From assembly GCA_020636045.1 (NCBI GenBank), contig JACJYP010000010.1, forward strand, positions 62,001-126,000: a stretch of DNA of 64,000 nucleotides, read 5' to 3'. The stretch is from Lewinellaceae bacterium. Its GTDB lineage: Bacteria; Bacteroidota; Bacteroidia; Chitinophagales; Saprospiraceae. Both the position numbers and the translations under genes were made by a program. The notes under the pieces were generated by a model. The model was not told where the DNA came from. It saw nothing but the letters and a program-made list of their open reading frames with translations, and searched no databases. Below are positions 8,576 through 17,004 of this stretch, piece after piece. How positions within the stretch are numbered: position 1 is the stretch's first letter; each line of letters opens with the position of its first letter.

Positions 8576-9295
8576 ATGCTCGTCCTGCTCGCCGACACCC
8601 GGAAAAAACTGCTCTGGCTCTGGCTGGGATTCACGGCCTTTATCATGCTGCTGTTTTTCCTGCAAACCCTGGCCGGAAAATACGAAGACATCGAGTCGAA
8701 AGCCTGGGGATGGGTGTTCGTCCATCTGCTGCCGGCCCTGCTGCTGCTGTTCGCCGCCGTACTATTGAATAAAAACCCGTCGAAAGTGCTGCTGCGCGCC
8801 ACGTTCCGGGCCGTTTATTTCGGCGCGCTGGCCTATCTGCTGTGGCTGATGCTCACCCTGCTGGCGCTGCCTGTAGCCACTACGCACTGGAGCATCGAGG
8901 AGTACCTGCATAAGTCCTACGCCTGGCTGCTGCCCTTCCAGGCCGTTTTGCTGCTCGCCTTCGGATTGCTGTACTTCCGCAAGGCGCCGATCTTTCAGCC
9001 GAACCCCGCTATCATGCAGCAATACGTGTCAAAAAAAGCAGAATTCGCACAGCGCAGCGGCAACGCCTTGCAGGAGCGCATATTCAAAACACTGGCTTCA
9101 GAGGAGGGGCTGGGCGCCGCCCTGGAACAACTCCGCACACACCTGAAAGGCGATGAAAACGCCGTGATCATGCTCCAGAACCAGTACGCCGAGTGGCAGA
9201 AACAACGCGACCTCAACCTTCTGCCGCCCGACACCCTTCAACGCGAACTGAACCGGATGACCATGGCGGCAGCAGGCTATGTTGAAAAGTTATAA
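8576..9295 (+). CDS. Membrane protein with C-terminal effector-associated-domain-11-like module
   Basis: The N-terminal half (residues ~12-145) holds four hydrophobic helices (LLWLWLGFTAFIMLLFF, HLLPALLLLFAAVLL, AVYFGALAYLLWLML, AWLLPFQAVLLLAFG). The C-terminal ~75 residues form a helical module: FKTLASEEGLGAALEQL, a central AVIMLQNQYAEWQKQRDLNL, then PDTLQRELNRMTMAAAGYVE. The pattern of short leading helix, 'xxLxxxYxxxxxxxxxGxxxxxxxxxExNRI' core and terminal helix resembles EAD11, one of the effector-associated domains described for bacterial conflict and apoptosis-like systems. Similar modules occur in the genes at 16009 and 35678. It lies between two secreted zinc peptidases on the same strand. 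The domain call is by eye and needs a profile search. Confidence 0.65.
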   Translation: MLVLLADTRKKLLWLWLGFTAFIMLLFFLQTLAGKYEDIESKAWGWVFVHLLPALLLLFAAVLLNKNPSKVLLRATFRAVYFGALAYLLWLMLTLLALPVATTHWSIEEYLHKSYAWLLPFQAVLLLAFGLLYFRKAPIFQPNPAIMQQYVSKKAEFAQRSGNALQERIFKTLASEEGLGAALEQLRTHLKGDENAVIMLQNQYAEWQKQRDLNLLPPDTLQRELNRMTMAAAGYVEKL

Positions 9296-9332
9296 TGTGC
9301 TAATGTGCTAATGTGCTAATGTGCTAATGTAC
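9293..9332 (+). repeat. 8-bp tandem repeat (TAATGTGC)
   Basis: Four perfect copies of TAATGTGC begin at 9293, followed by one imperfect copy (TAATGTAC). The first copy includes the TAA stop codon of the preceding gene. Its position between two genes, outside any coding frame, argues against coding phase variation. Confidence 0.9.
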
Positions 9333-9382
9333 AGGCTGTTGCCGGAAAATTGTTTTACCTGTTAATAAACCCTTTCATGATC

Positions 9383-11443
9383 ATGAAAAACGTATTGCTT
9401 TTTTGCTTTCTGGTTTACCTCTCGCCCTTGCAGGCCCAGGAACCGATGCTGGTCGAGCACGGCTGCAATTTCGCCGCCGCCGATAACGAAGCCGAATATT
9501 ATACCTACGACCCTTCGGCGGAAGCGGAGCAGATCGTGGAACGTATCATGCAGATGAGCGTGCTGCCGCAAAATTTTATCATCAAATCGGCCGACTGCAA
9601 AAACGCGCTCGCCACCACGCAGGGCAAACAGCGCTACATTCTTTACAGCACGGCCTTTCTGGAAAATTTTAAAAAAGAAGCCAATACCAAATGGGCCGCT
9701 TATTGTGTGCTGGCGCACGAGATCGGGCACCATCTCAGCAACCACGACCTCGAGCAAACGGATGCCTCGCTGCGCAAACGCTACGAACTCGAAGCAGACA
9801 AATTCGCCGGCGGCGTCCTGTACCGCCTCGGCGCCACACTCGAAGAAGCGCAGGCCGGCATCCGGACCTTCGCGCTGGAAGGCGCCTCGCAGACCCATCC
9901 GCCAAAACGCGCTCGCCTGGAGGCCGTGGCCGTGGGCTGGAAGCAAGCGGAAGAACTCGCCGCTGAAGCAGACAATGCCATCGGCTCAGCAGCGCCCGAT
10001 TCAAAGGAGAAAAAACTGTATCAGCAGGCGTTAGAGGAAAAAAACAATTCCAAAGCCCTCGAGTTGCTCGATGAGGCCATCGCGCTCAATGAAGGCTTTG
10101 CCGATGCGTACCTGGAGCGCGGACGTCGGCGGATCGACTGGCTGAGGGAAGAACCCGAGGAAGAAGATGAGGATTATGAGGAGCCCGAATTCTCAGAAAC
10201 CGATATACTCGAGGACCTCGATGCCTACCTTTCCATGCGCCCCAAAGATTCAAAGGCCCACGTATTGCGCGGCGATATGTACAGGTTTTTAAGAGAACAC
10301 GACAAAGCCCTCGACGAATACAACCTCGCCATTCGTCTGGATGGAGGAAATGCGGAAGCGTATTTGTCACGTGCTATATACCATATGGGCCGACGCATGA
10401 CCACAACCAACAGCGTCGAACTTGCAGAAAAAGACTTCGCCAAAGCGGTCGAACTGGCCCCCGGCAACCCGGAAGTCTGGTTTCACAAGGGCTATTTCAG
10501 GTTCTCCGGCGGAGAATACGAAGCGGCGATCGCCGATTTCAACAAAACCCTGGAACTCGCTCCTGCCGAATACGACGCCCTCGATTTGCGCGCTACTTCG
10601 TTTTACTTTCTGAAGCGGTACGGCGAATCGCTGAGCGACTTCAACCGCATGCAGGCCCTCAACCCTAAAAAATTCAATGATGAGTTCACCAGAGGGATCT
10701 GTTACCAGCACGTCGGCAAGCACCGCGAAGCCATTGCCGATTTCGACCTGGTCATTGAAAAATCCATTTCCGGAGGAGATGCTTATATCCACAGGGGCGT
10801 ATCGAAAAGGGTGCTGGGACAAAAAGAGGCGGCATACGAGGATTATCTGCAGGGGCTTGAAAATGACTTTTCTGTGGATGTATATGTGGCTAAAAATATC
10901 ACGCTGATCGGCTGCCTGCTATGCGAGACGGGCCTGGCAGATGAAGGCCTGGACTGGCTCAATTCCGTACTGGCGGAATACCCCAACCAGGAAGATGCAC
11001 TGGCTTGTAAACAGAAAGTGGAATTAAAAACAGGTAAAAAGGCAAACCCAGGCCATGCGCCGAAGTATTACCTGTACCTGAAAAATTACGTTCAGGCGAT
11101 CGATCAACAAAAAAAATACTTTAGCAACAGCAGCGACGCTTATCTCAAGTTGTGCCGCAGCGCGCTTTTTGCCGGCGCTTATAAAAAATCCATCGAAGCG
11201 GGGCTCGAGGCGCTGAAAAAAGACCCGGGAAATACAATGGCAGAAGCGTACCTGGCGCCGGCTTACCTGCTCCACAACGAATACGCAAAGGCGGAAACCC
11301 TTTACAAAAAATGGAAAGGGAAAAAATTCAAAGCCGCCGATGCCGAAACGGCCAACGCCTTGTTTCTGAAAGATATCGCCGAACTCGAAGCGTCAGGCTT
11401 CAGCCACCCGGATTTCAAAAAAGTGAAGACTCTGCTGAAATAG
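9383..11443 (+). CDS. Secreted HEXXH metallopeptidase with long TPR tail
   Basis: I chose the start MKNVLLFCFLVYLSPLQAQ, which gives a clean signal peptide; ATGs 2 and 11 codons upstream are possible. H112-E113-x-x-H116 (AHEIGHHL) and YELEADKFAGGVL complete the zinc site with the canonical ExEAD. From ~residue 200 to the end the protein is TPR-like: 'EKNNSKALELLDEAIALNEGFADAYLERG', 'HDKALDEYNLAIRLDGGNAEAYLSRA', 'GEYEAAIADFNKTLELAPAEYDALDL' and further units, a layout like the periplasmic M48/TPR protein BepA. An acidic insert (EEPEEEDEDYEEPEF) lies near 255. Predicted role: envelope protein surveillance, with the TPRs recruiting substrates. It follows the smaller peptidase and the EAD11-like membrane protein on the same strand. 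Confidence 0.9.
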   Translation: MKNVLLFCFLVYLSPLQAQEPMLVEHGCNFAAADNEAEYYTYDPSAEAEQIVERIMQMSVLPQNFIIKSADCKNALATTQGKQRYILYSTAFLENFKKEANTKWAAYCVLAHEIGHHLSNHDLEQTDASLRKRYELEADKFAGGVLYRLGATLEEAQAGIRTFALEGASQTHPPKRARLEAVAVGWKQAEELAAEADNAIGSAAPDSKEKKLYQQALEEKNNSKALELLDEAIALNEGFADAYLERGRRRIDWLREEPEEEDEDYEEPEFSETDILEDLDAYLSMRPKDSKAHVLRGDMYRFLREHDKALDEYNLAIRLDGGNAEAYLSRAIYHMGRRMTTTNSVELAEKDFAKAVELAPGNPEVWFHKGYFRFSGGEYEAAIADFNKTLELAPAEYDALDLRATSFYFLKRYGESLSDFNRMQALNPKKFNDEFTRGICYQHVGKHREAIADFDLVIEKSISGGDAYIHRGVSKRVLGQKEAAYEDYLQGLENDFSVDVYVAKNITLIGCLLCETGLADEGLDWLNSVLAEYPNQEDALACKQKVELKTGKKANPGHAPKYYLYLKNYVQAIDQQKKYFSNSSDAYLKLCRSALFAGAYKKSIEAGLEALKKDPGNTMAEAYLAPAYLLHNEYAKAETLYKKWKGKKFKAADAETANALFLKDIAELEASGFSHPDFKKVKTLLK

Positions 11444-11525
11444 ACCTGCAATATTCTCCGCTCTTTCCTGTTCGCTCATTTTTTTGCCGATACTGCTACC
11501 TTGCGGTCTGTAAATGCAGTGCGCT

Positions 11526-12875
11526 ATGAAACTGATTGTATCTATCCTGTTCGCCGCTTTCGCCATCGAGGTCATCCGCAAAACGGCGGAGACCAGGCGA
11601 TTAATTCCCGAATGGGATAAGGTGTTTTCAAAAATATGGCTCGGCTCGATCATCTTTTTTGGCCTGGCACAGTTGCCCTTCCTGAAATTCCTTGGCGACT
11701 GGTACGGAGAAATCATCTACATAGCGCTGCTGGTCACCATTTACCTGCTGCGCGAGCATCGCTCTGCACGCCTGTTGGCGGTAGCGCTGCTGCCGCTCGG
11801 CGTGGTGGTGGTGGTCAATCATCTCGTTCGGTTCATCGCCCCTTCGTTTTACGCCGATCTAAAAGCGTTTTTTGAAAGTTCCGCGGCCTTCGCAGGCCTT
11901 TGGATGTACGGTTTCGGTATCTACGCGACCATTCAGAACAACAGGGATCGCAAGCAACGCCTCCGGGAAGAGGAAAAGATCAGGCAGGAAGCCGCCAAAA
12001 AGGCGGAACTGGAACACCTTGTCGTGGAGCGCACCACCGAACTGACCAGCCAGAAAGAAACGCTCGAAAAAGCCCTCGCGGAACTCAAAGCCGCCCAGGC
12101 GCAACTGGTCCATTCCGAAAAAATGGCCTCGCTCGGCGAACTGACCGCCGGCATCGCCCACGAGATACAGAACCCGCTGAACTTCGTCAATAATTTCTCC
12201 GAACTCAGCGTGGAACTCGCCGCCGAGTTGCAGGAGGCCCTCGGCAGCGAGGCTATCGACCGCGACCTCGTGGCCGAACTAGTGGAAGACCTGATCAAGA
12301 ATCAGGAAAAGATCAACTACCACGGCAAACGCGCCTCCAACATCGTGACCGGCATGCTCCAGCACGCCCGCACCAGCACGGGGAAAAAGGAACCGACCGA
12401 TCTCAACGCCCTCGCCGACGAGTACCTGCGCCTTTCATATCACGGGCTACGGGCCAAAGACAAAAGTTTCAACGCCAAAATGGTCGCAGAATTCGACCCG
12501 GCGGTCGGCACAATCGAGGTGGTGGCACAGGACCTGGGACGCGTACTGCTCAACCTGATCAACAACGCCTTCTACGCCGTATGGAAAAAACGCGAGCAGG
12601 CGCCGGCGGACTACGATCCCACCGTCACGGTCATCTCGCGCCGCCTGAAACCGGGCACCGTGGAGATCCGCATCAAGGACAACGGCACCGGCATCCCCGA
12701 CAGCCTGCGCAGCAAGATCTTCCAGCCGTTTTTTACCACCAAACCGACCGGACAGGGTACGGGGCTGGGCCTGTCGCTGGCCTACGACATCGTAACGAAA
12801 GGGCACGGTGGAAAAATGAAAGTGGAAAGCAAAGAGGGCGAAGGAACGGAAATGGTCATCACGCTGCCGGGATAA
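11526..12875 (+). CDS. Membrane sensor histidine kinase
   Basis: The start MKLIVSILFAAFAIEV is preferred; an ATG four codons upstream is possible. Four to five transmembrane helices fill residues ~1-135, with no large extracellular loop. A coiled coil follows (~140-200), then the dimerisation/phosphoacceptor helix with H212 in GELTAGIAHEIQNPLNF. The ATPase domain shows the N-box (LLNLINNAFYAVWKK), G1 (DNGTGIPDSL), F-box (FQPFFTTKPTG) and G2 (GQGTGLGLSLAYDI). It should autophosphorylate and feed a response regulator. The closest candidates are the REC protein at 14573 and the REC-cyclase at 14944, separated from it by a sulfatase gene on the same strand. This pairing is inferred from position. 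Confidence 0.92.
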   Translation: MKLIVSILFAAFAIEVIRKTAETRRLIPEWDKVFSKIWLGSIIFFGLAQLPFLKFLGDWYGEIIYIALLVTIYLLREHRSARLLAVALLPLGVVVVVNHLVRFIAPSFYADLKAFFESSAAFAGLWMYGFGIYATIQNNRDRKQRLREEEKIRQEAAKKAELEHLVVERTTELTSQKETLEKALAELKAAQAQLVHSEKMASLGELTAGIAHEIQNPLNFVNNFSELSVELAAELQEALGSEAIDRDLVAELVEDLIKNQEKINYHGKRASNIVTGMLQHARTSTGKKEPTDLNALADEYLRLSYHGLRAKDKSFNAKMVAEFDPAVGTIEVVAQDLGRVLLNLINNAFYAVWKKREQAPADYDPTVTVISRRLKPGTVEIRIKDNGTGIPDSLRSKIFQPFFTTKPTGQGTGLGLSLAYDIVTKGHGGKMKVESKEGEGTEMVITLPG

Positions 12876-12982
12876 ACGGTGCATCTTTCTGCCTTTTCAT
12901 GCCCGATTAAGCCATTTTTCAGGGATATTTGCCCGTAATCCCGCCCCACACGGCCTTTTTTGTTTTTCCAAAAACATACGCC

Positions 12983-14548
12983 ATGATCACACGGATACTG
13001 CTCTGCATTTTCCTGTTCTTCGATGCCATCGTCCTTTTCGCGCAGACCGGACGGCCGAATATCGTGTTCATCATGACCGACGACCACGCCCGCCGCGCCG
13101 TGAGCATCTACGATACGACACTGACCCGCACGCCGAACATCGACCGCATCGGCAGGGAGGGCATGGTTTTCCGCAATGCCTTTGTCACCAATTCGCTCTG
13201 CGGCCCCAGCCGCGCGGTGCTGCTCACCGGCAAATACAGCCACATCAACGGCTTCCGCGACAACCGCAGCCGCTTCGACCCCTCACAACAGACATTTCCC
13301 AAGATCCTGCGCGCCAACGGCTACTACACTGCCATGGTCGGAAAGTGGCACCTCGTCAGCGAGCCTGTCGGCTTCGATTACTGGAACGTCCTGATCGATC
13401 AGGGCGATTACTACAACCCGGACCTGATCGAAATGGGCGACACGACGCGACACGAAGGTTACGCCACCAGCATCATCACCGATATCGCCATCGAAACGCT
13501 GGAAAAACGCCGGCCCAAAGACAAGCCGTTTTGCATATTCGTGCATCAGAAAGCGCCGCACCGCAACTGGATGCCCGATACCACCCACTTCGGCATGTTT
13601 GACGACCGTGACATCCCGATGCCGGCCACCTATTTCGACGATTACAAAGGCCGGTCGCTCGCTGCAAGCGGGCAGGACATGGAGATCGACAATATGTGGC
13701 TCAACTACGACCTGAAACTGATCCTGAGAAACAAAAGCGACGAAACCGGCACCGGAGGCAAAAAGACCACCGACAATCCGCTGGACATAGAAATGCACCT
13801 GAAGCGCATGAATGCCATGCAGCGCAAAGCCTGGGAAGACTACTACCAGCCCGTCAGCGACGCATTTTACCGGGAAAAACCGGAAGGAAAGGCACTTTCA
13901 ATGTGGAAATACCAGCGCTACATCAAGGATTACCTGCGCTGTATCGCCTCCGTGGACGACAACGTCGGCCGCCTGCTGGCCTATCTGGAAAAAGAGAACC
14001 TGCTCGACAACACCATCATAGTTTACACCTCTGATCAGGGGTTTTTCACCGGAGAACACGGCTGGTACGACAAGCGCTTCATGTACGAGCCATCAATGAG
14101 TATTCCGCTGGTGATCCGCTACCCGCCGGCCATCAAAGCCGGCACTTCGAGCGAAGCCCTGGCGCTGAACCTCGATTTTGCCCCTACCCTGCTCGACCTG
14201 GCCGGCCTGACGCCCCCGGCCGATATGCAGGGCGCCTCACTGCGCCCCCTTTTTGCTAACGGCAGCGCCAAAGGCTGGCGCCGTTCCATGTATTACCATT
14301 ATTATGAGTATCCCTATGGGTGGCACTATGTGAAAAAACACTACGGCGTGCGTACGGACCGTTACAAACTGATCCATTTTTACAATGACAACGACGAATG
14401 GGAACTCTACGACCTGAAAAACGACCCCGGCGAAATGCACAACCTGTACGGGGATAAAAAACACACACGCGAGGTAAAAAAACTGAAAAAGGAACTGAAG
14501 CGCCTGCGCGCGCAATACCGCGATCATGAACCGGCCGACAGGCCCTGA
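12983..14548 (+). CDS. Secreted sulfatase of the S1 (formylglycine) family
   Basis: The start MITRILLCIFLFFDAIVLFAQ gives a signal peptide; the longer frame start is rejected. Metal-site aspartates D33/D34 lie in FIMTDDHARR. The modification motif C73-G-P-S-R77 sits in TNSLCGPSRAVLLTGKY, so activity needs conversion of C73 to formylglycine. Further family marks are KWHLVSE, TSDQGFFTGEHGWYDKR (second metal site) and the C-terminal WELYDLKNDPGEMHNLYGD block typical of polysaccharide and choline-type arylsulfatases. The likely role is desulfation of sulfated polysaccharides outside the cell or in the periplasm. The SUMF1-like domains elsewhere in the window lack the catalytic cysteine pair, so maturation must depend on an enzyme encoded elsewhere. 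Confidence 0.93.
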   Translation: MITRILLCIFLFFDAIVLFAQTGRPNIVFIMTDDHARRAVSIYDTTLTRTPNIDRIGREGMVFRNAFVTNSLCGPSRAVLLTGKYSHINGFRDNRSRFDPSQQTFPKILRANGYYTAMVGKWHLVSEPVGFDYWNVLIDQGDYYNPDLIEMGDTTRHEGYATSIITDIAIETLEKRRPKDKPFCIFVHQKAPHRNWMPDTTHFGMFDDRDIPMPATYFDDYKGRSLAASGQDMEIDNMWLNYDLKLILRNKSDETGTGGKKTTDNPLDIEMHLKRMNAMQRKAWEDYYQPVSDAFYREKPEGKALSMWKYQRYIKDYLRCIASVDDNVGRLLAYLEKENLLDNTIIVYTSDQGFFTGEHGWYDKRFMYEPSMSIPLVIRYPPAIKAGTSSEALALNLDFAPTLLDLAGLTPPADMQGASLRPLFANGSAKGWRRSMYYHYYEYPYGWHYVKKHYGVRTDRYKLIHFYNDNDEWELYDLKNDPGEMHNLYGDKKHTREVKKLKKELKRLRAQYRDHEPADRP

Positions 14549-14572
14549 CACCACTGCCAACAAACTGAACAT

Positions 14573-14947
14573 ATGAAAATACTAGTCGTCGACGATGAGC
14601 AGGACATCCGGGACCTGTTCGTGCAGCGTTTCCGCCGCGAGATCAGGGCCGGAGATTTTTCCTTCGCCTTTTGCTATTCGGGAGAAGAAGCGCTGTCATA
14701 CCTACGGGAACATCCTTCTGAGGCGGTGCTCATTCTTTCTGATATCAACATGCCGGGTATGAGCGGCCTCGAACTGCTGCGCAGCATCCGCGAGCAATCG
14801 CCCGCGCCGCCGCCGTTCATCATGATGATCACCGCCTACGGCGATCAGGAAAAATACGACGAGGCCATGCGCCTCGGCGCCGACGACTTCCTGAATAAAC
14901 CGCTTGATTTTGCCGCCTTAAAACAAAAACTGACCGCATTGCCATGA
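14573..14947 (+). CDS. Single-domain response regulator
   Basis: The 124-residue protein is a lone receiver domain: D7/D8 acidic pocket (ILVVDDEQD), phospho-acceptor D57 (LILSDINMPGMSG), switch residues T88/A89 (MITAYG) and K109 (FLNKPLD). No output domain follows. Its last codons overlap the start of the next gene (ATGA), so the two are translationally coupled. It may act as a phosphate relay or sink between the kinase at 11526 and the REC-cyclase downstream; the latter has a closely similar receiver (SDINMPEMDG). Confidence 0.95.
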   Translation: MKILVVDDEQDIRDLFVQRFRREIRAGDFSFAFCYSGEEALSYLREHPSEAVLILSDINMPGMSGLELLRSIREQSPAPPPFIMMITAYGDQEKYDEAMRLGADDFLNKPLDFAALKQKLTALP

Positions 14948-15996
14948 ACGCCACTTATCGCATATTGGTGGTGGACGACGAAGACGACGTAGAACAACTC
15001 ATCCGCCAGAAATTCCGCCGCCAGGTCCGCGAAGGAGAATACGAATTCGTGTTCGCCAAAAACGGCGTCGATGCCCTGACCAGACTCAAAGAACACGCCG
15101 ATATCGACATCGTTTTCAGCGATATCAACATGCCCGAAATGGACGGCCTGACGTTGCTGGAAAAGATCACGGAGCGCAGTCCTCTGCTCAAAACGGTGAT
15201 CATTTCCGCGTATGGCGACATGCAAAACATCCGTACCGCCATGAACCGCGGCGCCTTTGATTTTATCTGCAAGCCGTTCGATTTCGAGGATTTCGAGCGC
15301 ACACTGAAAAAAACGCTCGCTTTCGCTACCCAGATCAGGGAAACCCTCGGCGCCATCCGCGAGAACAACATCCTGAAAATGTACGTGGACAACAGCGTGC
15401 TGCAATTCATGAACAGCCAGGAGTACGAGCGGTCGCTGCTGGCCAGCGAAACTGTGGACGCGACCATCGCCTTCGTCGATATTTGCGGCTTCACCTCGAT
15501 CTCCGAGCGCGAGCCGCCCGACCTCGTCGTGCGCCTGCTCAACAAATATTTCGATATCATCGTGGAAGCGATCATCGCGGAAGGCGGCTACGTCGACAAG
15601 TTCATGGGCGACGCCGTACTCGCGGTATTCCGCGACCAGGACCACCTTCCGCGCGCCCTGCGCGCCGCGCTGGCCGTCAATACCCGCATTCAGGCGATTG
15701 AGGATACGCTTTCGGACGGTCAGCCCTTTCTGCCGCGGGTTTCCATCGGCATCAATGCCGGCGATGTAATTTCCGGCAACGTGGGCGCGGCTGCCTTGCG
15801 GCGTTTCGACTTCACCGTAATCGGCGATGTGGTCAACACGGCCCAGCGCCTGCAATCGGCTGCAAGACCCGGCCAGATACTGGTCAATGAAGAAACGCAA
15901 AAGAAAGCCGGCGGGAAGTTCCGCTTCCAAAAGATCGGCGACGTGGCGATGAAAAACAAAGCCCGGCCGGTCACGGTATACGAATTGCTGGAGTGA
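14944..15996 (+). CDS. Response regulator with adenylate cyclase output domain
   Basis: Residues 5-125 are a receiver domain (D11/D12, phospho-acceptor D60, K110). A short helical linker (~125-165) leads to a class III cyclase domain (170-345). Metal aspartates are D179 (FVDICGFTS) and D223 (MGDAV), the base-selecting pair is K219 and T291 (FTVIGDVVNTAQRLQ), and N298 and R302 are present. The lysine/threonine pair is characteristic of class IIIb adenylate cyclases, some of which respond to bicarbonate. The enzyme would be cytosolic and controlled by phosphorylation, in contrast to the membrane cyclase at 5843. It overlaps the upstream receiver gene by four bases. No cAMP-binding protein is encoded in the window. 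Confidence 0.93.
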   Translation: MNATYRILVVDDEDDVEQLIRQKFRRQVREGEYEFVFAKNGVDALTRLKEHADIDIVFSDINMPEMDGLTLLEKITERSPLLKTVIISAYGDMQNIRTAMNRGAFDFICKPFDFEDFERTLKKTLAFATQIRETLGAIRENNILKMYVDNSVLQFMNSQEYERSLLASETVDATIAFVDICGFTSISEREPPDLVVRLLNKYFDIIVEAIIAEGGYVDKFMGDAVLAVFRDQDHLPRALRAALAVNTRIQAIEDTLSDGQPFLPRVSIGINAGDVISGNVGAAALRRFDFTVIGDVVNTAQRLQSAARPGQILVNEETQKKAGGKFRFQKIGDVAMKNKARPVTVYELLE

Positions 15997-16008
15997 GCGC
16001 GATCCTGC

Positions 16009-16761
16009 TTACCTGATCTTGCCCGTCAGAAAGTCGAGCAGCGCTTCCACGCGTTCTACATTTTCGATCAACACCTTGTCGCCTTCCTTCCCCAGTTCGT
16101 CGAGCATCTCGCGGATGGTGATGTCGTCGCCCAGCCGCAACTGCCCCGAGTAGATCAGTTCGGCGATGGCATTGGTGATAAAGCCCTTGCTGATATTGGA
16201 TTGCGCGTGCGGAATGACGGACACCAGGACGTCAAGGTCCTGCACATCGGGCACCATTTTTACTTTCCGGCTGATGGCGCAGATCATGGCGGGGTCGGAA
16301 GTGCCCTTGAACTCGCCGATCAGGTCGGGCCAGAGGACCAGTTTCGCAGCGATCTTCCGGGCGATGTGTATTTTCATCCGCAGTTCCGAGAGCACGCTTT
16401 TCATGGAGTTGGTTTCGGCAAATTCCTGCGACAGGCGATCGATCTCTTCGCGTGTTTCGGCTCTCGAAGGCTGGCCGCTGAACATAGCCGAATCCAGTTG
16501 ACTGAGCGCGTTGATGACCTCCAGCAAGGTGAGGGTCACCGAGTTGAATTCGGTCGAGTAATCTTTATTGGAAATCTCCCCACGCCGCTTTTCCAATTCC
16601 AGTTTTCGAAAACGTGCGGAAGTGAGGTAGATCTCAGTGGTCATTTTTGTATCGGCGCCTTCGATAAATTGAATGAGTGCCTGGAGCACATGATCGACCT
16701 GCCCTGCAGCGATCAGTTTTTTCAATTCTGCGAAGTCAACAAAAGGGGCTTCTTGCTTCAT
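16009..16761 (-). CDS. EAD11-like N-terminal module with unknown helical C-terminal domain
   Basis: I chose the start MKQEAPFVDFAELKKLI; the frame extends 27 codons upstream but with unlikely sequence. Residues ~8-90 (AELKKLIAAGQVDHVLQAL ... EIYLTSARFRKLELEKRRGEI ... YSTEFNSVTLTLLEVINAL) follow the effector-associated domain 11 pattern, with a conserved small/charged turn ('RRGEIS') before the last helix. The remaining ~160 residues (KIHIARKIAAKLVLWPDLIGEF, DLDVLVSVIPHAQSNISKGFITNAIAELIYSG) are helical, cytoplasmic and unrecognised. In known systems EADs tether effectors to signalling partners by like-like contacts, so this protein might pair with the EAD-like membrane proteins at 8576 or 35678. 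It is convergent with the REC-cyclase gene (13 bp apart). The domain call is by eye. Confidence 0.65.
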   Translation of the reverse strand: MKQEAPFVDFAELKKLIAAGQVDHVLQALIQFIEGADTKMTTEIYLTSARFRKLELEKRRGEISNKDYSTEFNSVTLTLLEVINALSQLDSAMFSGQPSRAETREEIDRLSQEFAETNSMKSVLSELRMKIHIARKIAAKLVLWPDLIGEFKGTSDPAMICAISRKVKMVPDVQDLDVLVSVIPHAQSNISKGFITNAIAELIYSGQLRLGDDITIREMLDELGKEGDKVLIENVERVEALLDFLTGKIR

Positions 16762-16904
16762 ACGGCGTACCAAGGCGTTTATGAGTAAAAACCGGATTAT
16801 GGGGCGATTGAATGGGGTGTATCCCAGTGAATTGCGCTGCAAATAACGTAAATTTTACATGTACGTAAAAGAGCACTTCATTTCCCGTTGTTGTACAGGC
16901 AAAA

Positions 16905-16937
16905 AAATAGAAATGCCGAAAACAGGCATTTCTATTT
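16905..16937. terminator. Bidirectional-looking intrinsic terminator
   Basis: A perfect 13-bp stem (AAATAGAAATGCC, loop GAAAACA, GGCATTTCTATTT) is flanked by A-rich and T-rich sequence on both sides. It lies just past the 3' end of the two-permease operon that ends at 17005, which it should terminate. Confidence 0.8.
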
Positions 16938-17004
16938 CATAAAAAATTGATTGTCAATAACCGGTGTGACAATGAGGCAGTATCCTGACACCACTTTTTC
17001 AGGC

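Noticed and set aside
9293..9332. Phase-variation tract
   Set aside because: The 8-bp repeats begin at a stop codon and end about 50 bp before the next start, so copy number would not change a reading frame.
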